From the NCBI GenBank assembly GCA_028278205.1, contig JANQES010000078.1, positions 1 to 34,423 on the forward strand: 34,423 nt of DNA, read 5' to 3'. Below the pieces are notes generated by a model. The model was not told the origin of the DNA. It did not search any database and saw only the letters and a program-made list of their open reading frames with translations. The stretch's first letter is position 1. Each line of letters starts with the position of its first letter. The DNA is from Rhodothermales bacterium. GTDB lineage: Bacteria > Bacteroidota > Rhodothermia > Rhodothermales > Bin80. This document shows, piece by piece, positions 1 to 7,128 of the stretch. The translations under genes were made by a program, and so were the position numbers.

Positions 1-19
1 TAGCGTCTTGATCTTTTGG

Positions 20-135
20 TCCGGAGCCTGCCCCGGACCGAGCCTGCCCCGGACCACGATCCAGGGATCCGGGGGATCAAGCCAAAAGGACAAACAAACC
101 GGACCATACCCCCACGCCGGAATCAAAAGAACTCC
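20..135. repeat. Left copy of the inverted repeat at the window ends
   Basis: The segment is repeated in inverted orientation at the far end of the window (about 34308-34423). The first 75 or so bases are nearly identical, and similarity then decays until the shared ATCAAAAGAAC around 121-131. Inside the unit, GCCTGCCCCGGACC occurs twice in tandem. No reading frame in it looks real. It is most simply a dispersed repeat at which an assembly stopped. Terminal repeats of a discrete element are the alternative. Confidence 0.8.
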
Positions 136-239
136 ACACAGGCACCCCCCTCAGAATTACTACCATCGTACTCAGAACAGACCCTATATTACCGGGGTCT
201 TTAAAATTCTGATCCGGCCTACTGCGCCGGGCAACCGCC

Positions 240-578
240 ATGCGAAAAAGAGAAAAAGACGCCCTCGACGCGCTTCTCAGGGATGACAAGGTGCTCTATT
301 CCGAAAAAGTTCGCTTCGAAGTAGGCATCGGCGCGGTGCTCAGGAATGCGCGCCTGCTTGCAACCAAATCGCGTCTCCTCTTCGCCCGTTCCACCCCCAT
401 GGGTTTTCAAGTGACGATCATCTGGTACAAAGACGTCGAACGCTTCACAACGGGTAAAAAGAAGGGTCAGCCCTATATACAGCTACTCGGCAAGGCCTCG
501 CGCGTGCTCATCGTATTCAGTTCGAAAAGCAACCGAGAACGCTTCAAAGAGGTGTGTTTAAAGAGCGTGGCCGGGTGA
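240..578 (+). CDS. Small PH-like (YokE/bacterial PH type) domain protein
   Basis: A 112-residue soluble protein with no signal peptide or membrane segment. It has the layout of a small bacterial PH/GRAM-like domain: a short charged helix (about residues 1-17), strands around RLLATKSRLLFAR and FQVTIIWYKDVERF, a basic hairpin GKKKGQ, then a strand RVLIVFSS and a final helix SNRERFKEVCLKSV. Such domains are thought to bind membranes or partners, but nothing here shows the ligand. ATG at 240 is the first start in frame and has no clear Shine-Dalgarno, as for several genes in this window. It stands alone, with 314 bases before the next large gene. The family call is from pattern recognition. Confidence 0.6.
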   Translation: MRKREKDALDALLRDDKVLYSEKVRFEVGIGAVLRNARLLATKSRLLFARSTPMGFQVTIIWYKDVERFTTGKKKGQPYIQLLGKASRVLIVFSSKSNRERFKEVCLKSVAG

Positions 579-601
579 CCCAAACAGGCACCGCAGCCCG
601 G

Positions 602-694
602 TCACGGTGATAAGAAATACACCAACGCCAACACGAAAACCACCGCGAGGATCGCAGTGGCAATCTGGCCCGATGGTTTCAGTTTTAGATACAT
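602..694 (-). CDS. Possible 30-residue single-pass membrane peptide
   Basis: On the minus strand an ATG at 694 opens a 30-codon frame that begins MYLKLKPSGQ and continues as an unbroken hydrophobic helix (IATAILAVVFVLALVYF) before LSP and a stop at 602-604. The KLKPSG start followed at once by a helix looks like the N-terminus of an inner-membrane signal anchor, with little else. There is no Shine-Dalgarno. It could be a real small membrane protein, the stump of a longer exported protein, or chance. It is the only candidate gene between 579 and 892; the rest of that gap is AT-rich and likely holds the promoter of the next gene. Confidence 0.3.
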   Translation of the reverse strand: MYLKLKPSGQIATAILAVVFVLALVYFLSP

Positions 695-892
695 GGCAAC
701 GGCACGTTTTGCGTTTGAGAATGAGAGATAATAGCGTCGTCAAATAACCTTATCGTTATCATTTTATTAACAATCATCTCAGGATAAAAATTAACGGAAT
801 GATCACCCCCTCCTTCTGATTAATTAACACCGCGCGTCAAGACTAACGACTCACGAACCACACCCATCCACCAAACACGGGAGCCCCCGATT

Positions 893-2635
893 ATGACCAC
901 AGCGAAACGACGCCTTCTCGTCTCTTTTCTTGCCCTGCTTCTTGCTTTCATTGGCCTGATGGCGCCAACGGCACGCATCCAGGCACAGGCTATCGAAATC
1001 ACCCCCATCGCAAGCTACCAGACCGGCATCTTCGCCGACGGCGCCGCCGAGATCGTCGCCCACGATGCGCGGACGCAGCGCCTCTTCGTCGTCAACGGCG
1101 CCGACGCCGCCATCGACGTGCTCGATATCAACAACCCCGCCAACCCGACGCTGCTCTTCTCGATTGACGTGTCGGTCTATGGCAAGACGGCCAACAGCGT
1201 CGCAGTCCACCCCACCCTGCCCTACGTGATTGCGGCGGTGGAGAACGACGACAAGCAGGCGCCCGGCAAAGCGGTCTTCTTCGACCTCGACGGCGCCTTT
1301 CTGGGCGAAGTGACCGTCGGCGCGCTTCCCGACATGGTCACGGTGTCGCCCAACGGCATGTTTGTGCTGGTAGCCAATGAAGGCGAGCCGAGCGATGACT
1401 ACACGGTCGATCCGGAGGGCAGCGTCAGCATCATCGCGCTTCGGCGCAGCCCCGCCCGGCTTAGTCTGACCGACGTGCGGACAGTCGGCTTCGGCGATTT
1501 TAACGACGCCGCGCTCGATCCCAGCATCCGCATCTTCGGACCGGACGCCTCGGTAGCGCAGGATCTCGAACCGGAATACATCGCCGTCTCGGGCGACTCG
1601 CGCACAGCCTGGGTGACGTTGCAGGAAAACAATGCCCTTGCCGTCATCGACATTTTCGACGGACGCGTCGAAGCGCTGGTGGGGTTGGGCTTTAAGGATT
1701 ACAACGCCGCCGGCAACGGCATCGATGCCAGTAATGAAGACGGCACTGTCAACATCACCAACTGGCCCGTCAAAGGGATGTACCAGCCCGATGCCCTGAC
1801 GGCCTACCGCGTCGCGGGCAGCGATTATGTGATCACGGCCAACGAAGGCGACGCGCGGGACTACGACGGCTTCAGCGAAGAAGAGCGTATCAAAGACCTG
1901 ACGCTCGATCCGAACGTCTTCCCCGATGCGGCCCAACTTCAGCTTGACGAAAACCTGGGCCGCCTCAAAACCACCACGATGAACGGCGACACCGACGGCG
2001 ACGGCGATTACGACGAACTGTATTCGTACGGCGCCCGCTCGTTCTCCATCTGGAGCGCCGACGGCACGCTCGTCTACGACAGCGGCGACGACCTCGAACA
2101 AATCACGGCTACCCTGGTCCCTGACGACTTCAACTCGGACGACGAAGAAAACGGCTCTTTCGATGACCGCAGCGACGACAAAGGACCGGAGCCTGAAGGC
2201 GTCGTCGTCGGGACGATTGGCGGGCGCAAATACGCGTTCATCGGGCTCGAACGCGTCGGCGGCATCATGGTCTACGATGTCACCGACCCCACGGCGCCCA
2301 CGTTCGTCGAGTACATCAACACCCGCGATTTCGGTGGTGACCCGGCGGCCTCGCTGGCCGGCGACATGAGCCCCGAAGGGCTGGTTTTCATCAACCAGTA
2401 TAAGAGCCCCACCGGCAAGCCACTGCTGGTCGTCTCCTATGAAGTCAGCGGCAGCACTACGATCTTCGAAATCGACGCTCTCGACGCGACGGCGGGCAAA
2501 GCGGCTTCGGTGGAACAGCCGGAAGGGTTTGCCCTGGATCAGAACTTCCCTAACCCCTTCAATCCCGAATTGAAGGGGGCTTATAGAATGCGGGGCGGCG
2601 GTGATGGGGCCGGCGCCCCGTTTTGTTGGGATTGA
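893..2635 (+). CDS. Choice-of-anchor I family secreted beta-propeller protein, sorting signal truncated
   Basis: A 580-residue exported protein. It has a signal peptide (RRLLVSFLALLLAFIGLMAP, cleavage near the AQA at about 32-36) and a long beta-propeller-like body with repeats such as RLFVVNGADAAIDVLDI, PDMVTVSPNGMFVLVANEGEP and YVITANEGDARDYDGF, all typical of the choice-of-anchor I family (esterase/phosphatase-like extracellular proteins). Acidic stretches near NGDTDGDGDYDE (about 364-375) suggest calcium binding. From F546 it starts a type IX sorting domain (FALDQNFPNPFNPE) but loses the match after about 14 residues. It ends in a Gly/Arg-rich tail encoded by hairpin-forming DNA, whereas an intact domain would run about 70-80 residues. 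Secretion by the type IX route is therefore doubtful. GGGAG at 879-883 supports the ATG at 893. Confidence 0.85.
   Translation: MTTAKRRLLVSFLALLLAFIGLMAPTARIQAQAIEITPIASYQTGIFADGAAEIVAHDARTQRLFVVNGADAAIDVLDINNPANPTLLFSIDVSVYGKTANSVAVHPTLPYVIAAVENDDKQAPGKAVFFDLDGAFLGEVTVGALPDMVTVSPNGMFVLVANEGEPSDDYTVDPEGSVSIIALRRSPARLSLTDVRTVGFGDFNDAALDPSIRIFGPDASVAQDLEPEYIAVSGDSRTAWVTLQENNALAVIDIFDGRVEALVGLGFKDYNAAGNGIDASNEDGTVNITNWPVKGMYQPDALTAYRVAGSDYVITANEGDARDYDGFSEEERIKDLTLDPNVFPDAAQLQLDENLGRLKTTTMNGDTDGDGDYDELYSYGARSFSIWSADGTLVYDSGDDLEQITATLVPDDFNSDDEENGSFDDRSDDKGPEPEGVVVGTIGGRKYAFIGLERVGGIMVYDVTDPTAPTFVEYINTRDFGGDPAASLAGDMSPEGLVFINQYKSPTGKPLLVVSYEVSGSTTIFEIDALDATAGKAASVEQPEGFALDQNFPNPFNPELKGAYRMRGGGDGAGAPFCWD
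2554..2578. repeat. Perfect 10-bp hairpin inside the broken sorting-signal region
   Basis: Arms CCCCTTCAAT (2554-2563) and ATTGAAGGGG (2569-2578) enclose a five-base loop. The hairpin begins in the codons for NPFNP, exactly where similarity to the type IX sorting domain stops, so it may mark the edge of an inserted repeat. Confidence 0.6.
2591..2627 (+). terminator. Possible terminator for the choice-of-anchor I gene
   Basis: Arms CGGGGCG (2591-2597) and CGCCCCG (2614-2620) are followed by TTTTGTT. The hairpin lies inside the last codons of the gene, just before its stop at 2633-2635. The T-run is short, so activity is uncertain. Confidence 0.4.
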
Positions 2636-2696
2636 ACCGGTGCGTGTGAAAATTCAGTGAGCCCTTGATCCACAGAAGACGCAGGGATATTCTTCG

Positions 2697-2719
2697 TTAT
2701 CTAGACCTAGTCTAAATAA
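2697..2719. promoter_or_regulatory. Palindromic operator upstream of the copD-like gene
   Basis: A 23-bp interrupted palindrome with left half TTATCTAGACC, a central T and right half AGTCTAAATAA; the halves match at 9 of 11 positions. A second copy with the same length and layout lies at 4159-4181, before the DUF4856 gene. The AT-rich, dyad form fits DtxR- or Fur-type metal repressors, and the genes downstream are metal-related. Which regulator binds is inference. The centre is about 147 bases before the chosen copD start. Confidence 0.6.
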
Positions 2720-2854
2720 GAATTATGCGCGCTCGGCTATGCCGTCTCGGTGGTTAATGGGCTCGATGCCACCGGCTTTAGCTCGGCCTCGTGGATCGCG
2801 CGGAGGCATCAGAAACGCTTCGAGACCATCAACGCCGAAAACCTGGCCCTCGCC

Positions 2855-3298
2855 ATGTACAAATACATACTGATGCTTCACATCCTGGCCGCGACGGTCT
2901 GGACGGGCGGCCATCTGGTCCTTTCGCTCACGATCCTACCGAAGGCACTGAAGGAGCGCGCCCCGGACATCATCCTCAACTTCGAGTCCCGATACGAGCG
3001 GATCGGGATCCCGTCGCTCGTGATTCAGGTCGTCACGGGCTTCTGGCTGGCGTATCACCTGCTTCCCGACGTGGGCGCATGGTTCGCGTTCGAGAGCTAC
3101 GCGTCGCACCTCATCGTTGCCAAACTGGGGCTGCTGGTGCTCACCGCTGCCTTCGCCGTAGATGCGCGGTTTCGGATTATCCCGAACTTGAATGAAAAAA
3201 ACCTGAAGGCCCTGGCCTATCACATCGTTCCCGTGACTATCATCTCCGTCCTGTTTGTGATCGTCGGAGTCGGATTTCGGACGGGCGGGTTGTTCTGA
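2855..3298 (+). CDS. CopD-like family integral membrane protein
   Basis: A 147-residue protein with four predicted helices: about 3-26 (ILMLHILAATVWTGGHLVLS), 52-70, 84-103 (HLIVAKLGLLVLTAAFAV) and 120-140 (HIVPVTIISVLFVIVGVGF). The layout, an early HILAATVWTGGH motif and a His in the third helix match the CopD superfamily, which includes copper-resistance and haem-associated membrane proteins. The frame is open to an ATG at 2750, but the extra 35 residues (VNGLDATGFSS...) are not membrane-like and the family starts near MYKYILMLH, so the ATG at 2855 is chosen. It follows a shared palindromic operator and precedes a small Cys protein by 39 bases, probably in one transcript. Copper, iron and haem are all possible substrates. 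Confidence 0.7.
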   Translation: MYKYILMLHILAATVWTGGHLVLSLTILPKALKERAPDIILNFESRYERIGIPSLVIQVVTGFWLAYHLLPDVGAWFAFESYASHLIVAKLGLLVLTAAFAVDARFRIIPNLNEKNLKALAYHIVPVTIISVLFVIVGVGFRTGGLF

Positions 3299-3337
3299 CC
3301 TGATTCCCCCTCCTTGACCAGCTACGAGGCTTTGTCC

Positions 3338-3706
3338 ATGTCTACGAACTGCAAGCATCCGTTAACGACCCTGTATAAGACCGAACGGGGTGTCGTCTTC
3401 CGATGCCCGGGCTGCAACCACTTCAACGTGGTCTTCGGTCCCATCATCCTGCCCCATGATGCCGGCGGCTTCCTGGCGTTGAAACGGCTCGTGGAGACGC
3501 TGGAGCCCGACGGCAATCCGTCCACCCACATCGGCAAGCGCTGCTATCATCTGCAAGCCGCCGGCGGGCAGGTGGGGCTGGCCTTCACGCCGGATGAAAT
3601 CGAAGAACTGCGCGCGCTGCTGACCGGAGCCGCCGCGATGAACGAGTTGGACGGGATGCTCAAAACAACCACGCTCGGCCCTGCCGCTCCTGCCGCAGAG
3701 GCCTGA
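3338..3706 (+). CDS. Small Cys-containing protein, DUF6686-like
   Basis: A 122-residue soluble protein. It has Cys near residue 5 (STNCKHP), a CPGC pair around 24-27 in VVFRCPGCNHFNVVFG, and a third Cys near 65 (GKRCYH), so zinc or iron binding is plausible. A helical part ends FTPDEIEELRALL. The pattern CPxCxxFxxxFG followed by a C-terminal EIEEL helix resembles the small DUF6686-type proteins of Bacteroidota; that match is from memory. ATG at 3338 is preferred over TTG at 3314. Its TGA stop is followed in the same frame by 124 open codons (the fragment at 3707-4078). It probably shares the copD transcript. Confidence 0.6.
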   Translation: MSTNCKHPLTTLYKTERGVVFRCPGCNHFNVVFGPIILPHDAGGFLALKRLVETLEPDGNPSTHIGKRCYHLQAAGGQVGLAFTPDEIEELRALLTGAAAMNELDGMLKTTTLGPAAPAAEA

Positions 3707-4078
3707 CGCTCGGTTCCGACTCGTTTCGTATTTACCCCGGTCCACAAGCTCGATCTCCTGGCCGAGAGCATCCGGGCGGCAGGATCATTCCGGGCTGTTG
3801 AAGCGCATACCTTGCGAGAAGACTGGAAAGAGAAACGCGCCAGGGCTGAACAGCACATCCGGGCCTTCGTAGAAACGCACTCGCAGGATCAGGGCCGGGT
3901 TCTCGTCATCCCCTTCCGGTTGTACGGATTCGGTCCCTACGCAGAAGTCTTGCAAGGCTTATCCTACGAAGCCAATGGCCTGGGCCTCCTTCCGAGCCCG
4001 CAGGTAACCGAGTGGATCAAAGAACAAGTACAAAAAACACTGAAAGAATCAGGCTGGTCTGCCGATGCGCTCCGATGA
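3707..4078 (+). pseudogene. C-terminal remnant of a sirohydrochlorin chelatase-like (CbiX/SirB) gene
   Basis: The frame is open from directly after the TGA of the previous gene to a stop at 4076-4078, and the previous gene is read in this same frame. There is no ATG; TTG at 3812 is the first alternative start and would give 88 residues. Readable protein includes SIRAAGSFRAVEAHTLREDW, then GRVLVIPFRLYGFGPYAEVL and GLGLLPSPQVTEWI. That ending resembles the C-terminus of CbiX/SirB-type chelatases, which normally have over 200 residues and metal-binding His near the start, both missing here. A remnant is most likely. The alternatives are a short gene from TTG 3812, or a recoded fusion to the upstream protein. 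Such chelatases insert iron or cobalt in sirohaem/cobalamin synthesis. Confidence 0.45.
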
Positions 4079-4158
4079 TCTGCTAAGAGGCTGTTTGGTA
4101 TTGAAGAAATCGTAAAGATCATGCGCTGATCCAGTTCTGGTGTGACGATGATATATTC

Positions 4159-4181
4159 TTATTTAGACTTAGTCCAAATAA
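4159..4181. promoter_or_regulatory. Palindromic operator of the DUF4856-imelysin-HTTM-TonB operon
   Basis: A 23-bp palindrome with left half TTATTTAGACT, a central T and right half AGTCCAAATAA; 10 of 11 positions are symmetric. It shares length, spacing and most bases with the site at 2697-2719. A TATATT hexamer lies just downstream (4187-4192), so a bound repressor would cover the -35 side of a promoter there. The centre is 112 bases before the ATG at 4282. Control by a Fur- or DtxR-like metalloregulator is inferred from shape and context. Confidence 0.7.
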
Positions 4182-4281
4182 CAATGTATATTAGCGCCTC
4201 GATCCTACCCCCGTTGAACCCTCGTGAGAAGCGCCCAACCCTGCTTCCTGTTCGAACATCAACCTCGTCCTAAAGACAGCC

Positions 4282-5745
4282 ATGAAACGCCTCCGAATCT
4301 TTGCGCCCTATGCCCTGGCCATCGCGCTCACACTCTTTGCCACCGCGTGCGACAGCAACGACCCCGACCTGGATCCTCCCGGCATTAACGGGGCTATGTT
4401 GCAGGTAGAGGGTGGCCGAGGCACCGAGGTGACGATCTCGCTGAACCTTACCGCCGAGGCAGGCATCCAGTCGCTTACGCTGTCCGTCGATGGCGGTGCG
4501 GCCCAGACGCTGAGCGTCAATGTGGGCGCCATCCAGCAAGCCTTTGATCACCCCTTCCAGATCCCGGCGGAAGCGACGCTGGGCGCCACCTTCTCGCTGG
4601 CCTTCACGCTCACCGACCAGGACGGCGTCACGTCGATGATTTCGGCTATGGTGACCACGGGTAAGCTCATCGACACCCCGGCGACGTATGAGTTTACGCG
4701 CAACGGCCAGTCGTCGGTGTTTTATGGCGGGCAGAATGACCGGCTCGACATGGTCGAGGAAATGAAAGCCGTTCTTCGCGATGGCGACCAGGGCGGGATT
4801 ATTTCCGAACAGGTCTTGCTCGATATGTTCGAAAACACGGGCAACAACGGCGGCGGCAACTTCTCCTTCACATCAGATCGCCAGCTTAAAAACAAAGTCT
4901 TTGCCCCCGATCTCGATGACCGGCTCTTTGAGGATCTGTTTGCGCGCGCCGCTGCGGCGAGTGTCATCGGTAATGGCGGCGGGAAGGCCGCCAACGGCAC
5001 GGCGGGCTTGATCGAGCGCGAAAACAGCGGCAATACGATCCTGGTGGACGAAAACGGCCGTGAGTTTACCCAGTTCATCGAAAAGGGCTTGATGGGATCG
5101 GTGATGTACAACCAGATCTTCAACCTCTACCTGACCGATGAACGCACGGGCGACAACGTCGAGAATGTCGCCCTGGCGGACGGGAAGAACTATACCAACA
5201 TGGAGCATGGCTGGGACGAAGCCTTCGGCTACTGGAATCCGCCGCTGGACTTCACCTCGCCCTGGCCGTCCGAACGCGGCAGCGAAGACCGGTTCTGGAG
5301 CCATTACTCGAACGTCGTCGACAACGTCAACAACGGCCAACTGGGCACCAACGCCATCCTCATGACGGCCTACCGCGAAGGCCGCGCCGCCATCGTGAAC
5401 AACGACCTGGCGACCAAGAATGCGCAGCGCGACATCCTGTATGAACACCTCGAACTGGTCGCTGCCGCCACGGCCATCCACTACATCAACGACACGCTGG
5501 GGGCTCTGGACGAGGGCAAGACCGGCGAGGCCTTCCACGTCTTGTCGGAAGCCTGGGCCTTTACCAACGCCTTGCGCTACAGCCCCCGGCGGACCCTCTC
5601 GCTCGCCGACATCGAACAGATTATGGGAACCGATTTCGGCGCCGGCAGCAATTTCTGGAACGTCACGCCTGCCGGGTTGAACAATGCCAAGGCTACCCTG
5701 GTTAATGCGTACCCCAAACTGGCTCCGGTGCAAGACGATCTGTAA
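4282..5745 (+). CDS. DUF4856 domain lipoprotein
   Basis: A 487-residue predicted lipoprotein: basic start MKRLR, hydrophobic core and lipobox FATAC with the lipidated Cys at 23, so likely anchored in the outer membrane facing the periplasm. Residues 35-125 look like an Ig-like beta sandwich (GTEVTISLNLTAEAGIQSLT). From about 130 (TPATYEFTRNGQSSVFYGGQ) to 475 it matches DUF4856, with conserved stretches RLDMVEEMKAV, NMEHGWDEAFGYW and AWAFTNALRYSP. The function of DUF4856 is unknown, but Bacteroidota genes of this family recur beside imelysin and TonB receptor genes, as here. It is the first gene after the operator at 4159-4181, and a hairpin terminator separates it from the imelysin gene, which could let it be made in excess. 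Confidence 0.85.
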   Translation: MKRLRIFAPYALAIALTLFATACDSNDPDLDPPGINGAMLQVEGGRGTEVTISLNLTAEAGIQSLTLSVDGGAAQTLSVNVGAIQQAFDHPFQIPAEATLGATFSLAFTLTDQDGVTSMISAMVTTGKLIDTPATYEFTRNGQSSVFYGGQNDRLDMVEEMKAVLRDGDQGGIISEQVLLDMFENTGNNGGGNFSFTSDRQLKNKVFAPDLDDRLFEDLFARAAAASVIGNGGGKAANGTAGLIERENSGNTILVDENGREFTQFIEKGLMGSVMYNQIFNLYLTDERTGDNVENVALADGKNYTNMEHGWDEAFGYWNPPLDFTSPWPSERGSEDRFWSHYSNVVDNVNNGQLGTNAILMTAYREGRAAIVNNDLATKNAQRDILYEHLELVAAATAIHYINDTLGALDEGKTGEAFHVLSEAWAFTNALRYSPRRTLSLADIEQIMGTDFGAGSNFWNVTPAGLNNAKATLVNAYPKLAPVQDDL

Positions 5746-5770
5746 CTGCCCCCTGCTAACGTACCGAAAC

Positions 5771-5816
5771 GCTTTGCCTGGTCCTTCGATGATCAGGCAA
5801 AGCTTTTCGTGTTTTT
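5771..5816 (+). terminator. Rho-independent terminator or attenuator between DUF4856 and imelysin genes
   Basis: Arms GCTTTGCCTG (5771-5780) and CAGGCAAAGC (5794-5803) form a perfect 10-bp stem followed by TTTTCGTGTTTTT. Because the next gene starts only 16 bases later and no second operator is visible, partial read-through is likely. Confidence 0.75.
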
Positions 5817-5831
5817 AATCATCACGGTGCT

Positions 5832-6974
5832 ATGAAACACCTACCTCGGCTTTTCGCGCTCCTGCTCCTGAGCGGCATGGTCCTGCTGCTCGGCTCCTGC
5901 GATAGCGGCGGCGATGCCAACGGAGAAGAAGAACCACCGCCCCCGGAGGCGTTCGACCGCCCGGCGATGCTTGCCAACATCGGCAATAACATGGTGATTC
6001 CTGCCTACCAGGCGCTCCAGACCGCTATCGATGCGCTGCAAGAGGCCACCGATGCCTTTGCCGCCAATCCGTCGGCCAACACGCTGGAGGCGGCACAACA
6101 GGCCCTGAAGGCGGCACGGCTGGCCTGGCAGGATGCCAATCTGTTTCAGTTCGGCCCCGCCGAGTCGGTGGCGCTCCGGGCCGCGCTCAACACCTATCCT
6201 ACCGATGCCGATCTGATCGAGAACAATGTAGCTTCGGGCAATTATGTGCTGGGAAGCATCGCCAACAGAGCCGCCGGTGGATTTCCTACGCTGGACTATC
6301 TGCTGCACGGCATGGGATCGAACCCGGAAGAGACCCTGGCGAAGTATACCACCGATGCCGGCGCTGCCCAGCGGATCGCCTACGTGCAAGACAACGTCGA
6401 CTTCATCAAGACGAACACCGACGATACCCTCAACGACTGGCTTGCCTCCGGCGGCAACTACATCGGCACGTTCTTGAGCGCAGACAAGGCAGGCGTGGAT
6501 GCGGGCAGTTCGTTAGGCGAATTGAGCAATGCCCTGATTCTCCATTACGAACGGTTCCTGCGCGATGGGAAGATCGGCATTCCTGCGGGCGTGCGCAGCG
6601 CCGGCGTGCCCCGGCCCCGGTCTACCGAAGCGTTTTACGGCGGCTACTCCGTAGAACTGGCCATCGCCAATGTGAAAGCCATCGAGCGGCTCTTCCTCGG
6701 CACCGGCCTCAACGGCACCGACGGCATCGGCCTCGATGAAAACCTGCAAGCGCTGGGCGCGACGGACCTGTCTAACGACATCAAGACGACCCTCACCGCC
6801 ACCGTCACCGCCCTCGAAGGCTTAAACGATCCGCTCTCGACCCAGATTGAAACGGATGTCGATGCCGTCACGGCGGCCTTCACCACGATGCAGCAACTGG
6901 TGGTCTTGCTCAAGGCGGATATGGCCTCAGTGCTCGGCATCACGATCACGTTCCAGGATAATGATGGGGATTAA
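5832..6974 (+). CDS. Imelysin family (peptidase M75-like) lipoprotein
   Basis: A 380-residue lipoprotein with lipobox LLGSC (Cys23), an acidic/proline linker (GEEEPPPPE) and an all-helical imelysin body from about 43 (FDRPAMLANIGNNMVIPAYQ). The segment ARLAWQDANLFQFGPAES and the later GGFPTLDYLLHG match the two family landmarks. The second sits where classical imelysins carry GxHxxE; here it reads GFPTLD, so the usual His is absent, as in some Bacteroidota members. Imelysins are iron-regulated surface or periplasmic proteins (IrpA, and EfeO-related forms) thought to bind iron or haem; protease activity is unproven. The gene lies between the DUF4856 and HTTM genes in an operon with a TonB receptor, which supports a role in iron capture. 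Confidence 0.88.
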   Translation: MKHLPRLFALLLLSGMVLLLGSCDSGGDANGEEEPPPPEAFDRPAMLANIGNNMVIPAYQALQTAIDALQEATDAFAANPSANTLEAAQQALKAARLAWQDANLFQFGPAESVALRAALNTYPTDADLIENNVASGNYVLGSIANRAAGGFPTLDYLLHGMGSNPEETLAKYTTDAGAAQRIAYVQDNVDFIKTNTDDTLNDWLASGGNYIGTFLSADKAGVDAGSSLGELSNALILHYERFLRDGKIGIPAGVRSAGVPRPRSTEAFYGGYSVELAIANVKAIERLFLGTGLNGTDGIGLDENLQALGATDLSNDIKTTLTATVTALEGLNDPLSTQIETDVDAVTAAFTTMQQLVVLLKADMASVLGITITFQDNDGD

Positions 6975-6996
6975 ATTGGGCTCGCTACGCTCGCGT

Positions 6997-7064
6997 CACT
7001 GGTCATTACGCTCGCTGGCGCTCGCTGTCGCTGGTCACTGGTGAGCAAAGAAGAACCAGTGACC
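6997..7064. repeat. Dispersed palindromic repeat, copy 1
   Basis: It contains CACTGGTCATTACGCTC and TCGCTGTCGCTGGTCACTGGT, then a hairpin of GGTCACTGGT (7033-7042) and ACCAGTGACC (7055-7064). A second copy in the same orientation lies at about 28884-28983. It fills the gap between the imelysin and HTTM genes. Confidence 0.7.
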
Positions 7065-7128
7065 AATGCCCCATCCCTCCAAACCACGTAACGTAGAAAA
7101 ACACCGTATACCATTTTCTCGCCTGCTT

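Noticed and set aside
851..2101. Long minus-strand open frame opposite the choice-of-anchor I gene
   Set aside because: Its composition (Val/Asp/Gly-rich, no domain) is a shadow of the GC-rich plus-strand gene, which has a signal peptide and family motifs.
4079..4130. End of an insertion sequence (AAGAGGCTGTTTGG)
   Set aside because: The short match to a common IS-end style is not backed by a partner end or a transposase remnant.
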